In this document: piece by piece, positions 1 through 7,987 of the stretch | How the letters are laid out: each line of letters starts with the position of its first letter | Numbering within the stretch: position 1 is the first letter of the stretch | DNA from: Streptomyces radicis | GTDB lineage: Bacteria > Actinomycetota > Actinomycetes > Streptomycetales > Streptomycetaceae | DNA length: 64,000 nt | Reading direction: 5' to 3' | Assembly: GCF_003626575.1 (NCBI RefSeq) | Contig: NZ_RBDY01000008.1 | Span: forward strand, 62,001 to 126,000 | Position numbers and translations under genes: made by a program | The notes under the pieces: model-generated | What the model was told of the DNA's origin: nothing | The model's input: only the letters and a program-made list of their open reading frames with translations | The model's database searches: none

Positions 1-3
1 AGC

Positions 4-879
4 TCATCCCGCGCCATCGGGGGCCTCCGTGTGCGTCTCGTCGGCCGCGTCGGTTCCGTCCGCGAACGAGTACGGCGCCCATGGGCCCGTGACCTCGATC
101 CGCACCTGGTCGCCGGTGTCGGGGGCGTCGTTCAGCGCGCGCAGTGCGGTGGCGAGGGCGGCGGCGCCGTCGCGGCGGACGAGGTAGGCGGCGTTGAGCA
201 GCTGGTTTCCCGAGCCGCCCTGGGCGGGGTCCTGGCCCTGGGCGCGCAGGCGGCGGGAGGCGACGGCGAGCGGGCGGAGCGCCGCGTCGACGCGCTCGGC
301 GGCCGTCCAGGCGGCGTGCTGCCTGGCCTCGCGGGCCCGCTGCCTGCCGCGCAGCCGCTCGAGATAGGCGCGGCCCGAACTCCCCGCCGGGCTCTCGTCG
401 TCGCCCCCGGTGGCGGGCTCCGGCCCGCCGGGCGCCGAAGGGCGGGCCAGCGCCCACACCTTGACGCCCCACTCGGCGCAGCCCTCCACCCGGTCGAGGA
501 TCCGGTGGAAGCGCGCCTCGCGCTCGGCCAGCGCGCGCCGGGCGCGTTCCTCGCCGCGGTAGAGGGTGGCGAGCGGCAGGGGCACCGCGGTGACGGCCTC
601 GCACACCGCGGCGACGACCTCGTGGTGGGCGCGGGCGTAACGTTCCAGCTCGGTGCGTTCGGACAGGCGCCGGCGCAGCGCCTCCTCGTCGTGCGCCGCG
701 GTGGGGACCTCCTGGACCACGGCGGCGAGCGTGCCCGCGGGCAGCGCCCTGACCTCGCCGCCGTCGCCGTGGCCGCGCGCCGTGGCGAGGGCGGGCGCGT
801 CGGTGGCGCGGCAGACGGCGAACACATAGGTGGCGGTGGAGGGTTCGGCCGAGGTGGCGGGCTCGGTCAGCTCGGTCAT
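4..879 (-). CDS. gvpL: Gas vesicle protein GvpL (GvpF/GvpL family)
   Basis: A 291-residue GvpF/L-family protein, an accessory protein of gas-vesicle assembly that cooperates with the GvpA shell protein. The family signature near the C-terminus is visible (VRIEVTGPWAPYSFA), followed by an acidic tail. The middle holds an Arg/Ala-rich helical stretch. The frame stays open upstream, but ATG at 879 is preferred because it overlaps the gvpJ stop in an ATGA junction, implying translational coupling. It is the last gvp gene visible here. The gvpS and gvpK genes that usually follow in Streptomyces would lie beyond the left edge. Confidence 0.9.
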   Translation of the reverse strand: MTELTEPATSAEPSTATYVFAVCRATDAPALATARGHGDGGEVRALPAGTLAAVVQEVPTAAHDEEALRRRLSERTELERYARAHHEVVAAVCEAVTAVPLPLATLYRGEERARRALAEREARFHRILDRVEGCAEWGVKVWALARPSAPGGPEPATGGDDESPAGSSGRAYLERLRGRQRAREARQHAAWTAAERVDAALRPLAVASRRLRAQGQDPAQGGSGNQLLNAAYLVRRDGAAALATALRALNDAPDTGDQVRIEVTGPWAPYSFADGTDAADETHTEAPDGAG

Positions 880-1256
880 GGGGTGGGGCGCTCCTTCCGC
901 CGCTTGGCCCTCGGGGTGTCGCCCGCGAGGCACTCCCGCGAGGTCTCCAGGCTGTCGAGGCGTTCGCGCAGGCGGCGGTTCTCGTCGGCCAGCGCGTCCT
1001 GGTTGGCGCGGGTGGAGAGGGCGGGCTCGGTCTCCCACCAGTTGACGCCCGCCTTGCGCGCGGTGTCGACGGAGGAGATGAAGAGCCGCAGCCGGATGGT
1101 CAGCAGCTCGATGTCGAGCAGGTCGATCTTGATGTCGCCCGCGATGACGATGCCCTTGTCGAGGATGCGCTCCAGGATGTCGGCGAGGTTGGCGGTCCTC
1201 GGCGGATACGGCTCGAGGGGCTCGTAGGCCTCAAGCGTCCTGCGGGTCTGCGTCAC
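876..1256 (-). CDS. gvpJ: Gas vesicle protein GvpJ (GvpA/J/S family)
   Basis: A 126-residue minor structural protein of the gas-vesicle shell. The GvpA-type core occupies about residues 22-70 (LADILERILDKGIVIAGDI, then IELLTIRLRLFISSVDTA). This is an amphipathic helix-strand-strand-helix pattern shared with GvpA in the same cluster. A charged helix with SLETSREC and a basic tail follows. The gene overlaps gvpZ upstream and gvpL downstream by 4 bp each. GvpS is the alternative name for this family, but the position after gvpZ and before gvpL matches the Streptomyces gvpJ. Confidence 0.88.
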   Translation of the reverse strand: MTQTRRTLEAYEPLEPYPPRTANLADILERILDKGIVIAGDIKIDLLDIELLTIRLRLFISSVDTARKAGVNWWETEPALSTRANQDALADENRRLRERLDSLETSRECLAGDTPRAKRRKERPTP

Positions 1257-2263
1257 CGCTGCTCCTCGTCGTCATCCTCGTCGTCCCCTTCGTTGTCCTC
1301 GCCATCGTCATCGTCGTTGTCCTCGCTCTCGTTCTCGTCCTCGTCGTTCTCGTCGTCGTCCTCGTCTCCGCCCTGGTCGCGGGGCTCGGACTCGCCGTGG
1401 TCGCGGACGACTTCGCCGTCGCGGATCTCGCCGCGCCAGCCCTCGGGCACCTCGTCGGCGGCCAGGGTCACCTGGCGCTGGAAGTGCTTGAGGTCGAGGC
1501 GCGTGCGGCGGCCCTGGGCGCGCCAGAGGTTGGCGGTCTTCTCGAAGAAGCCCTCCGGGTAGTACTCGAGGACCAGCACGATCCGGGTCAGCTTGGGCGC
1601 CAGCTCGTGGAACGTGACCACGCCGCGCGTGCTGCCCTTGGAGCCCTCCGACGTCCACTCGATGCGCTCGTCGGGGATCTGGGTCCTTACGGTGGCCTTC
1701 CAGTCGCGGTTCGACGGGCCGATCTTGAGCTTCCAGCTGGACTCGGCGGGGTTCTCGTCGTCGCGCTCGACGCTCTGGACGCCCTTCATGAAGTCGCCGA
1801 AGCCCTCGAACGTGGTCCAGTGGTTGTACGCCTCGGTCAGCGGCACGCCCACGTCGATGGTCTCGATGACGCTGGTCACCTTGGTGTCGCCCGACTTGCC
1901 GCCCCCGCCGTCGCCTTCGTCCCCGCCGCCACCACCGCCTCCGCCCATGGCGCCCTTGACCTTGTCGACGGTCTTGCCCTTGACGTCCTTGGCGCCCTCG
2001 GCGGTCATGGCCTTGGCCGGGGACTCCCCGCCCATGAGGCGCTTGCCGACCTGGGGCAACGGGCCCTTCTCCGCCTCGCCCAGACGTTCCGTCAGCCCCG
2101 TGATCCGCTCGCCCGCCTTGTCGGCGAGCTGCTTGACCTGGGCCCCGAGGAAGCCGGTCAGCTCGTGGCGCAGCCGTTCCAGGCTCTGCCCGATGCCGTC
2201 CTGGGCCTTGGCCTGGCCGTTCGAGCCGCCCTTTCCGGTCTTCTCCTGGGTCTCCTCGCTCAT
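1253..2263 (-). CDS. gvpZ: Gas-vesicle-associated SRPBCC protein (GvpZ)
   Basis: A 336-residue protein with three parts. Residues 1-100 are helical and charged, with a short poly-Gly run after about 105. A SRPBCC/polyketide-cyclase-like domain spans about residues 130-285 (SVIETIDVGVPLTEAYNHW, FEGFGDFMKGV, EYYPEGFFEK). The last roughly 45 residues are almost entirely Asp/Glu/Asn. SRPBCC proteins bind hydrophobic ligands, but the role of GvpZ is not established. The gene sits 6 bp after gvpY and overlaps gvpJ by 4 bp, so it belongs to the gvp operon. Confidence 0.85.
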   Translation of the reverse strand: MSEETQEKTGKGGSNGQAKAQDGIGQSLERLRHELTGFLGAQVKQLADKAGERITGLTERLGEAEKGPLPQVGKRLMGGESPAKAMTAEGAKDVKGKTVDKVKGAMGGGGGGGGDEGDGGGGKSGDTKVTSVIETIDVGVPLTEAYNHWTTFEGFGDFMKGVQSVERDDENPAESSWKLKIGPSNRDWKATVRTQIPDERIEWTSEGSKGSTRGVVTFHELAPKLTRIVLVLEYYPEGFFEKTANLWRAQGRRTRLDLKHFQRQVTLAADEVPEGWRGEIRDGEVVRDHGESEPRDQGGDEDDDENDEDENESEDNDDDDGEDNEGDDEDDDEEQR

Positions 2264-2269
2264 GGCCGC

Positions 2270-2797
2270 TCACCTCCCGCCCATGATCCGGTCGGCCTTG
2301 CCGCGCGCCGCCTTCTTGCCGGTGCGGCTGCCGTGGCCGCGGCTCTTGGGCCGCTTGGGCTCGGCGGTCTCCTCCTCGGCCTCGTCCGCCAGCTCTGACG
2401 CGGAGGCGGGCGGGCAACTCCCGTCGCGCGCCCGGGAGTCGCCTTCGCGCTCCGGCGCGTCGCCGTCGTGCGCGCCCGGCGTGTGGGCGGCCAGGGCCTC
2501 GGTGCGGCTGCGCAGCGTCTCGGCGAGCCCGGTGAGGTGGTGGTTCGCCGCGGTGGTGGCCGCGGACCTGCCCGCGTGCAGCAGCTCGCCGCGGATCTGC
2601 CCGGTCAGCTGGGCGACGTGCTCGTTGTCCTTCAGGCGCCGCACGCCCTCGCCCGCGAGGTCCCGCGGGCGCAGGCGGAACCGCCGCCCGACCACATAGG
2701 TGGCCACGGCGAAGGCGAGCTTGGCCTTGCGGCGGCGGCCGAGCAGGTAGCCGCTCGCGATCCCGGCGGCGAGGGCCGCCTTGGTGTGCTGTTCCAT
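2270..2797 (-). CDS. gvpY: Gas-vesicle operon protein GvpY
   Basis: A 175-residue protein recognised mainly by its place between gvpG and gvpZ. The N-terminus (MEQHTKAALAAGIASGYLLG) is a short hydrophobic, Gly/Ala-rich segment followed by RRRKAKLAF and a second hydrophobic stretch. A helical region and an acidic then Lys/Arg-rich tail come after that. No catalytic motif is visible. It starts one base after gvpG ends, consistent with coupled translation. Function unknown; a membrane- or shell-associated accessory role is inferred only from the operon. Confidence 0.75.
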   Translation of the reverse strand: MEQHTKAALAAGIASGYLLGRRRKAKLAFAVATYVVGRRFRLRPRDLAGEGVRRLKDNEHVAQLTGQIRGELLHAGRSAATTAANHHLTGLAETLRSRTEALAAHTPGAHDGDAPEREGDSRARDGSCPPASASELADEAEEETAEPKRPKSRGHGSRTGKKAARGKADRIMGGR

Positions 2798-3055
2798 TCA
2801 GTGGCCTCGCTGTTCTCCCTGGTCTCCGGCGCGGAGCCGTTCAAGGCGGGTGAGCACGATCTCCTCCTGGCGTTCGAACTCCTCCTGGTCGATGGCGCCG
2901 CACTCCAGGTCGCGGTGGAGCGCCGCGAGCCGCGCCATCAGCGGGCCGGGTGAGCGGTACTCGCGGTCGGCGGCGTCGGCGACGCGGTTCGCCACCCAGC
3001 CCACGCCGCGCGCGGGCGCGAGCGGCAACAGGAGCAGCCCGGAGATCAGCCCCAT
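2798..3055 (-). CDS. gvpG: Gas vesicle protein GvpG
   Basis: An 85-residue protein typical of GvpG. It has a hydrophobic N-terminus (MGLISGLLLLPLAPARG), a GVGWVANRVAD motif, then a charged helix ending in QEEFERQEEIVLTRLERL. GvpG is a small accessory protein of gas-vesicle assembly, and its size fits the family. It is separated by one base from gvpF and by none from gvpY, so all three are probably co-translated. Confidence 0.88.
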   Translation of the reverse strand: MGLISGLLLLPLAPARGVGWVANRVADAADREYRSPGPLMARLAALHRDLECGAIDQEEFERQEEIVLTRLERLRAGDQGEQRGH

Positions 3056-3056
3056 G

Positions 3057-3812
3057 TCAGTGCCCCGCGGCCGCGGGCGCGCCGTCGTGGGTGGCGGCGG
3101 GGACGAAGCTGAAGCACGGCAGCGGGCCGCTGACCCGCACCTCCGCGTGCGACACCAGGCGGGTGGCGCAGCGCGTGGCCTCGGAGCGGAACGCGTCGAC
3201 GGCGTGCCGCGGCACCAGGAAGGAGATGTTCCGCACGCACCCGGGCACGTCGGGCCCTGGCGCGGTGGCCTCGGAGAGCGGGGTCAGCAGGCGCAACGCC
3301 TCGGCCGCGGCGGCCGCCGCCCTGCGCTGGAGCCCCGCGGCCACGGCCTCGCCGAGCCTGACGCTGGCCTCGTACCCGGGGCGCCGCTGCGCGGCCTCGC
3401 GCAGCCGCCGCACGGTGGCGTCCTCCCGCACCAGGTCGGCGAGGCCGTCCTCGACCGAGAACACCTTGAGGTTCATCTCGAGCCGCCCGGCGAGGCGTTC
3501 GAGCGTGTCCAGGTGCTCCTGCTCGCCCTCGGCCAGCCGCTTGGCGACCGCGGACTCGTCGGGGGAGACCACGCCGAAGCGCATGGGCAGCACCGGGCCC
3601 TCGTCGGCGAGGGCCAGCAGCGTCTCCTGGTGGGCCAGCAGGTCGCGGCGGCGGGCCAGCAGGCTGTCGGGCGCCTCGCTGACCACCGCGGCGAGCGACC
3701 GCTCGCACAGCTTGCGCAGCCGGGCCGGGGGCGAGCCGACGCCCTGCCGCCCGGGTGGCAGCTCGTGCCCCGCGCGGATGATGCCGTAGACGTACACGTG
3801 CGCTCCTGCCAC
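3057..3812 (-). CDS. gvpF: Gas vesicle protein GvpF (GvpF/GvpL family)
   Basis: A 251-residue GvpF/L-family protein. The N-terminus AHVYVYGIIRAG is the conserved first strand; LPMRFGVV, EMNLKVF and the C-terminal SGPLPCFSFV complete the family pattern. The frame stays open upstream, but a GTG at 3812 is chosen. It lies just after the gvpA stop (2-base gap) with GAGGA 6 bases before it. GvpF helps deliver or nucleate GvpA during shell growth in characterised systems. It is a paralogue of gvpL at the other end of the cluster. Confidence 0.88.
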   Translation of the reverse strand: MAGAHVYVYGIIRAGHELPPGRQGVGSPPARLRKLCERSLAAVVSEAPDSLLARRRDLLAHQETLLALADEGPVLPMRFGVVSPDESAVAKRLAEGEQEHLDTLERLAGRLEMNLKVFSVEDGLADLVREDATVRRLREAAQRRPGYEASVRLGEAVAAGLQRRAAAAAAEALRLLTPLSEATAPGPDVPGCVRNISFLVPRHAVDAFRSEATRCATRLVSHAEVRVSGPLPCFSFVPAATHDGAPAAAGH

Positions 3813-3814
3813 GT

Positions 3815-4240
3815 TCAGTCCTCCTCGTCCTTGCGGCGGGACTTCCGCCTTGAGCCGCCGTTGCCCCCGTTGCCGCCGTTGTCCCCCTTGCCCGTGACGG
3901 CCTCCTTGACCTTCGAGCCCGCGCCGCGCACGGCCTTCCGCTCCGCCCTGTGCTTCACGCCGCCCCTGCTCATGCCCTCGATGAAGTCGGGGAGCGTGCG
4001 GCTGTGGGCGTCGGTCTCCAGGTCGATGCGGTTGCACACCTCGGCGAAGCGGAGATACGTGTCGACGCTGGCGATGACGATCCTTATGTCGACCTTCACG
4101 ATCTCGATGCCCACGAGCGAGACGCGCAGGAAGACATCGATGACCATGCCGCGGTCGAGGATGATGTCGATGACGTCGTACAGGGTGCCGGTGCGCGGCT
4201 GGAGGCACGCGTCGTCGCGGTAGACGGTGGGAACGGTCAT
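3815..4240 (-). CDS. gvpA: Gas vesicle major structural protein GvpA
   Basis: A 141-residue GvpA-family shell protein. The core lies at about residues 17-75 (TGTLYDVIDIILDRGMVID, LVGIEIVKVDIRIVIASVDTY). After it comes an extension of about 65 residues that is basic (HRAERKAVRGAGSKVKE), Gly/Asn-rich and ends in RRKSRRKDEED. Classical GvpA proteins are about 70-75 residues, so the tail doubles the length. ATG at 4240 is preferred over upstream starts because gvpO ends 11 bases before it. Confidence 0.9.
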   Translation of the reverse strand: MTVPTVYRDDACLQPRTGTLYDVIDIILDRGMVIDVFLRVSLVGIEIVKVDIRIVIASVDTYLRFAEVCNRIDLETDAHSRTLPDFIEGMSRGGVKHRAERKAVRGAGSKVKEAVTGKGDNGGNGGNGGSRRKSRRKDEED

Positions 4241-4251
4241 GGCGCTGCTCC

Positions 4252-4566
4252 TCAGCAGTAGTCGTCGGTCGCGCAGCGCCGGTAGCGGCGCACGCGGCGG
4301 TACTGGCGGAGCCGCCCGTCCTCGTCCAGCTCGACCTCGTAGGTGGCCATCAGACTGGTGGTGTCGGGGATGCGGGGCACTTCGAGTACGTCGACGCACA
4401 CGCGCCAGCCGTCCTCCTCGCGGTGCACGGCCGAGACGCCGTCCACCGAGTGGCCCGTCAGCTTCTCCAGGCGTCGGCACGCACGCCGTGCCGCGCCCGA
4501 GGGGCCGCGCACGGGCGGAGGGCCCGAGGAGCCGCGGCCGCCACGTCGTTGCTGCTGGTCTGCCAT
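4252..4566 (-). CDS. gvpO: Gas vesicle protein GvpO
   Basis: A 104-residue GvpO-family protein and the first gene of the gvp operon. After a basic, Gln/Gly/Pro-rich start, the conserved part includes LEKLTGHSVDGVSAV, DGWRVCVDVLEVPRIPDTTSLMATYEVELD and GRLRQYRRVRRYRR, which is the GvpO pattern. The C-terminus is YC. GAGG lies only 2 bases before the ATG, so the start is less certain than the identity. The function in actinobacteria is unproven, though GvpO is usually conserved in the cluster. Confidence 0.85.
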   Translation of the reverse strand: MADQQQRRGGRGSSGPPPVRGPSGAARRACRRLEKLTGHSVDGVSAVHREEDGWRVCVDVLEVPRIPDTTSLMATYEVELDEDGRLRQYRRVRRYRRCATDDYC

Positions 4567-4633
4567 GGCCTCAGTCTGTGGTGACGTCGGCGCGTGCCGC
4601 CCCCGGTGATGGGCCGAGTGGGGGCGGGGCGTT

Positions 4634-4700
4634 GCTCATCCGGGGGCGCTCATCCGGGGGCGCCCACCCGGAACGCCCATCCGGTGCCGCTCACTCCGGG
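4634..4700. repeat. Imperfect 13-14 bp tandem repeats
   Basis: Five imperfect copies of a GCTCATCCGGG-like unit start near 4634, 4648, 4662, 4675 and 4689, at 13-14 bp spacing. They fill the gap between gvpO and the response regulator and run into the last codons of the latter. Probably replication slippage; no role is visible. Confidence 0.5.
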
Positions 4701-5353
4701 GTCGTGCCCGACTCCTGGGCCAGGATGGCCGCCTGGACGCGGCTGCGCAGGCCGAGCTTGTTCAGGATGCGGCTGACATGGGTCTTCACGGTGGCCTCGG
4801 CCATCCGCAGCCGGTCGGCGATCTCGGCGTTGGACAGGCCCGCGCCGACCTGGGCGAGCACCTCGCGCTCGCGCGGGGTCAGGGCGGCGAGGCGGCCGGT
4901 GCCGGGGGCGGGGGGCGCGGGCGCGGGGGAGGAGCGGGCGAACTCGGCGATGAGCCTGCGGGTGACCGCGGGCGCGATCAGCCCCTCGCCCGCGGCGACC
5001 GTGCGGACCGCGGTGAGCAGGGTGGGCGCGTCGCTGTCCTTGAGCAGGAAGCCGCCGGCGCCCGCGCGCAGGGCGCCGAAGACGTACTCGTCGAAGTCGA
5101 ACGTCGTCAGCACGAGCACCTCGGCGAGACCCTCGCCCGTGACGCGCGCGGTCGCCGAGACGCCGTCGAGCCGCGGCATCTGAACGTCCATCAGCACGAG
5201 GTCGGGGCGCAGCGCGCGGGCGAGGCGGACCGCCTCCTCGCCGTCGGCGGCCTCGCCCACCACCTCGATGTCGGAGGCGCTGCGCAGGATCAGCACCAGT
5301 CCGTGGCGCACGGCGGCCTGGTCCTCGGCGACCAGCACCCTGATCGGGGTCAT
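4691..5353 (-). CDS. LuxR/NarL-family response regulator
   Basis: A 220-residue two-component response regulator. The receiver domain covers residues 1-120, with acidic residues E10 and D11 and the probable phospho-acceptor D56 in LVLMDVQMPRLDG. The NarL/LuxR helix-turn-helix is at about 155-215 (LTPREREVLAQVGAGLSNAE, then EATVKTHVSRILNKLGLRSR). The gene overlaps the upstream kinase by 4 bp, so the two form a cognate pair. Targets cannot be deduced. Its 3' end lies near gvpO, but it is transcribed in the same direction as the gvp genes and has no visible link to them. Confidence 0.93.
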   Translation of the reverse strand: MTPIRVLVAEDQAAVRHGLVLILRSASDIEVVGEAADGEEAVRLARALRPDLVLMDVQMPRLDGVSATARVTGEGLAEVLVLTTFDFDEYVFGALRAGAGGFLLKDSDAPTLLTAVRTVAAGEGLIAPAVTRRLIAEFARSSPAPAPPAPGTGRLAALTPREREVLAQVGAGLSNAEIADRLRMAEATVKTHVSRILNKLGLRSRVQAAILAQESGTTPE

Positions 5354-6534
5354 GCGGGGGACTTCCCTTCACCCAGGGGGAGTTCGGCGTGGACGCGCCA
5401 GCGGTGCGCGCCGGTGGGCCCCGCGGCGAACGCGCCGTCGAGCAGGTCGACGCGCTCGCGCATCCCGATGAGCCCGGCGCCCGCGCCGGGCGCGCGAGAC
5501 GGCGTGCGCTCGTGGAACGGGCTGGTGACGGTGACCGTGAGCGCCCCCGCGTCCTGCCGCAGCACCACGGTGACCTCGCCGGGGGCGGCGTGCTTGACCG
5601 CGTTGGCCAGCGCCTCCTGCACGATGCGGTACGCGGCCAGCTCGACCGGCGTGGACAACCGGGCGGCGCGCGGCGGGCGTTCGTCCAGGCCCTTGAACGT
5701 CAGGCCGCCCGCCGCGCCCGCCCGCTCCGCGTGGCCGAGCAGCGCGTCGAGGGCGTCGAGGCTGGGCGACGCCTCGACGGCGTGCCCGCCGCCCGCCTCG
5801 CGCAGCAGGCCGATCAGGCGGCGCATCTCGGTCAGGCCCTGGGTGCTGTTCTCCCTGATCACCCCGAGGGCGTCGCGCGCGGCGTCGCGCTCGTCCAGGG
5901 TCAGTGCCGCGGTGGCGTGGATGGCGATCGCGGAGAGGTGGTTGGCGACGCGGTCGTGCAGCTCGCGCGCCATCCGGGAGCGCTCGGCCGCGACCGCCTG
6001 CGCGCGGTCCATCTCGGCGAGCAGCGCGGTCTGTTCGGCGCGCAGCCGCTCGGCCGCCGCGGCCTCGCGGTGCTGCCTGAGCATGAGCCCGGTCCACACC
6101 GGGGTGGCGGTGACCCCGGCGGCGAGCACGCCGAGCAGCAGCGCCTCGGGCGCGCGCAGCCACGCGAGGGTGCCGACCGTCGCGGCCACGGAGAAGACGA
6201 CGCTGCCGGGCGCCAGGGCCCTGGCCACCCTGGCGGGGCCGTAGAGCGTCGTGGCGTACAGCACGTCGGTGAACATCACCAGGACGGCGAGCAGGCCGCC
6301 CGTCGCGATGTCGACGACCAGCGCGACCACGGCGATGCCCAGCGCCCACCCGGGCGCGGTGCGGCGCAGCAGCTCGGCGCCGCACATCAGCAGCAGGCCG
6401 ACGAGCACGGCGGGGCCGTGGTCGCGCTCGGGGTTCACGGTGTAGAGGCCGAAGGCGATCCCGAGCAGTCCGCCCGCCAGGCCCGCCAGCGCGATCCACA
6501 CGTCGTGGCGGTGCGGCGGCGCGGGACGGGACAT
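5350..6534 (-). CDS. Sensor histidine kinase (NarL-partner type)
   Basis: A 394-residue membrane kinase. The first 155 residues contain about five hydrophobic segments with little extracytoplasmic loop, so it probably senses a signal within the membrane. The HisKA_3 dimerisation domain contains the phospho-acceptor H193 in SRMARELHDRVANHLSAI. The C-terminus carries the HATPase domain (EALANAVKHA as N-box, then GAGLIGMRERVDLL). ATG at 6534 is used, but GGAG lies only 2 bases upstream of it, so an in-frame earlier start is possible. Its stop overlaps the start of the regulator. Confidence 0.92.
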   Translation of the reverse strand: MSRPAPPHRHDVWIALAGLAGGLLGIAFGLYTVNPERDHGPAVLVGLLLMCGAELLRRTAPGWALGIAVVALVVDIATGGLLAVLVMFTDVLYATTLYGPARVARALAPGSVVFSVAATVGTLAWLRAPEALLLGVLAAGVTATPVWTGLMLRQHREAAAAERLRAEQTALLAEMDRAQAVAAERSRMARELHDRVANHLSAIAIHATAALTLDERDAARDALGVIRENSTQGLTEMRRLIGLLREAGGGHAVEASPSLDALDALLGHAERAGAAGGLTFKGLDERPPRAARLSTPVELAAYRIVQEALANAVKHAAPGEVTVVLRQDAGALTVTVTSPFHERTPSRAPGAGAGLIGMRERVDLLDGAFAAGPTGAHRWRVHAELPLGEGKSPA

Positions 6535-6684
6535 GGCTCCATCACAGCACGTCGTGACCCGGAGCGGCACCGTCGGACGGTGTAGTCCGAACGGTGCAGC
6601 CGCGCGCCCCCGAATCGTCGCGCGGGCCGACGTGGCGGGGGCGGGGAAGCGGCCAGGGTGGTGGGGAGCGAGGGAGGACGCGCC

Positions 6685-7278
6685 ATGATCGTGGGACTGA
6701 TCGCCGCCGCCGAGGTCGGCTTCTGGGCGGTGCTCGCCGCGGGGCTCGGGGCCCGTTACGGCCTGCGGAAGCCGCGGCTCGGGGCCGCTCTGCTGGTGTG
6801 TGTGCCGCTGATCGACGTGCTGCTGCTGACGGCCACCTCGGTGGACCTGGCGCGTGGCGCCGAGCCGACGGCGGCGCACGGCCTGGCCGCGCTGTACCTG
6901 GGGTTCACCGTGGCGTACGGGCACTACACGATCCGCTGGGCCGACGGGCACGCCGCGCACCGCTTCGCGGGCGCCCCGAAGCCGCCCAAGCCGCCGCGCC
7001 ATGGCGCGGCCAGGGCGGCGCACGAGTGGCGGATCTGGTCGATGACGCTGATCGCCGTGGTCATCGCGCTCGCGGCGCTCCAGACCATGATCTGGGCCAT
7101 CGCCGACGCCGACCGCACCGAGGCGCTGCGCGCGTGGCAGTGGACGGGCCTGCGCGTCCTCGGCATCCACGCGCTGATCGCCCTGACCTACACGGTGTGG
7201 CCCAAGAAGGCCCCCGAGGGCGCGGAGGGCGCGGAGGGCTCCGCGGGCGCGGCGGCCGAACGGGAGTCGCGGGCCTGA
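6685..7278 (+). CDS. Multi-pass membrane protein of unknown function
   Basis: A 197-residue integral membrane protein with about five hydrophobic segments (near residues 2-22, 32-50, 65-82, 120-140 and 155-170). A His/Tyr-containing loop (YGHYTIRWADGHAAHRF) and an Ala/Gly/Glu tail are visible. The ATG at 6685 is chosen over an upstream GTG because AGGGAGGAC lies 5 bases before it. It is transcribed divergently from the histidine kinase across a 150-bp gap and ends 4 bp from the convergent adenosyltransferase gene. No catalytic motif seen. Confidence 0.75.
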   Translation: MIVGLIAAAEVGFWAVLAAGLGARYGLRKPRLGAALLVCVPLIDVLLLTATSVDLARGAEPTAAHGLAALYLGFTVAYGHYTIRWADGHAAHRFAGAPKPPKPPRHGAARAAHEWRIWSMTLIAVVIALAALQTMIWAIADADRTEALRAWQWTGLRVLGIHALIALTYTVWPKKAPEGAEGAEGSAGAAAERESRA

Positions 7279-7282
7279 GTGT

Positions 7283-7855
7283 TCAGCGGTTCTCGCCGGG
7301 GACCCACAGGACGTCGCCCGTCTCCTTGTTGGCCGTGCGGGCGAGGATGAAAAGCAGGTCGGAGAGGCGGTTGAGATAGGTCGCGGTGAGGGCGTTCATC
7401 GTCGGGCCATGGGTCTCCAACGCGGCCCACGTGGAGCGTTCGGCCCTGCGGACGACGGTGCACGCCTGGTGGAGCAGGGCCGCGCCCGGGGTGCCGCCGG
7501 GCAGGATGAAGCTGCGGAGCTTGTCGAGCCCGGCGAGGAACGCGTCGCAGTCCGCCTCGAGCCGGTCGACATAGCTCTGCTCGACGCGCAGCGCCGGGTG
7601 TTCGGGGTCGGGGACGACGGGGGTGCTCAGGTCGGCGCCGACGTCGAAGAGGTCGTTCTGCACGCGGACCAGGACGGCGCGCACGTCGTCGGGGAGCCCG
7701 CCGAGGGCCAGCGCGGTGCCGATCGCGGCGTTGGCCTCGTTGGCGTCGGCGTACGCGGCGATCCGCGGGTCGGTCTTGGCGGTGCGGCTCATGTCGCCGA
7801 GCGCCGTGGTGCCGGTGTCTCCGGTGCGGGTGTAGATCCGGGTGAGGTTGACCAT
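7283..7855 (-). CDS. Cob(I)yrinic acid a,c-diamide / cob(I)alamin adenosyltransferase (PduO type)
   Basis: A 190-residue PduO-type enzyme that transfers adenosyl from ATP to cob(I)alamin to make coenzyme B12 (AdoCbl). The N-terminal ATP-binding signature TRTGDTGTT is at residues 9-17. Other family motifs are DPRIAAYADANEANAAIG, LRSFILPGGTPGAA, CTVVRRAER and the C-terminal NRLSDLLFILAR. ATG at 7855 gives the usual family length. The product is the cofactor needed by the icmA mutase encoded about 30 kb away. It is transcribed divergently from a TetR regulator across 132 bp. Confidence 0.94.
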   Translation of the reverse strand: MVNLTRIYTRTGDTGTTALGDMSRTAKTDPRIAAYADANEANAAIGTALALGGLPDDVRAVLVRVQNDLFDVGADLSTPVVPDPEHPALRVEQSYVDRLEADCDAFLAGLDKLRSFILPGGTPGAALLHQACTVVRRAERSTWAALETHGPTMNALTATYLNRLSDLLFILARTANKETGDVLWVPGENR

Positions 7856-7987
7856 GGTCCGAGCGTAGGGCCCGGGCGCGGTGCGTGGCGCCCCCGCGGT
7901 CCCCGGGTTCCCTCGGACCGGTGGGGACGGCCCCGAGGTGCGACATCGGCACGTTCTGAGCTGATCAGGAATCGCTACGATGAGGTC

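Noticed and set aside
5350..7170. A 606-residue minus-strand protein extending the histidine kinase upstream
   Set aside because: The first 212 residues are low complexity and overlap a membrane protein gene with a clear ribosome site on the + strand. The kinase has its own ATG at 6534.
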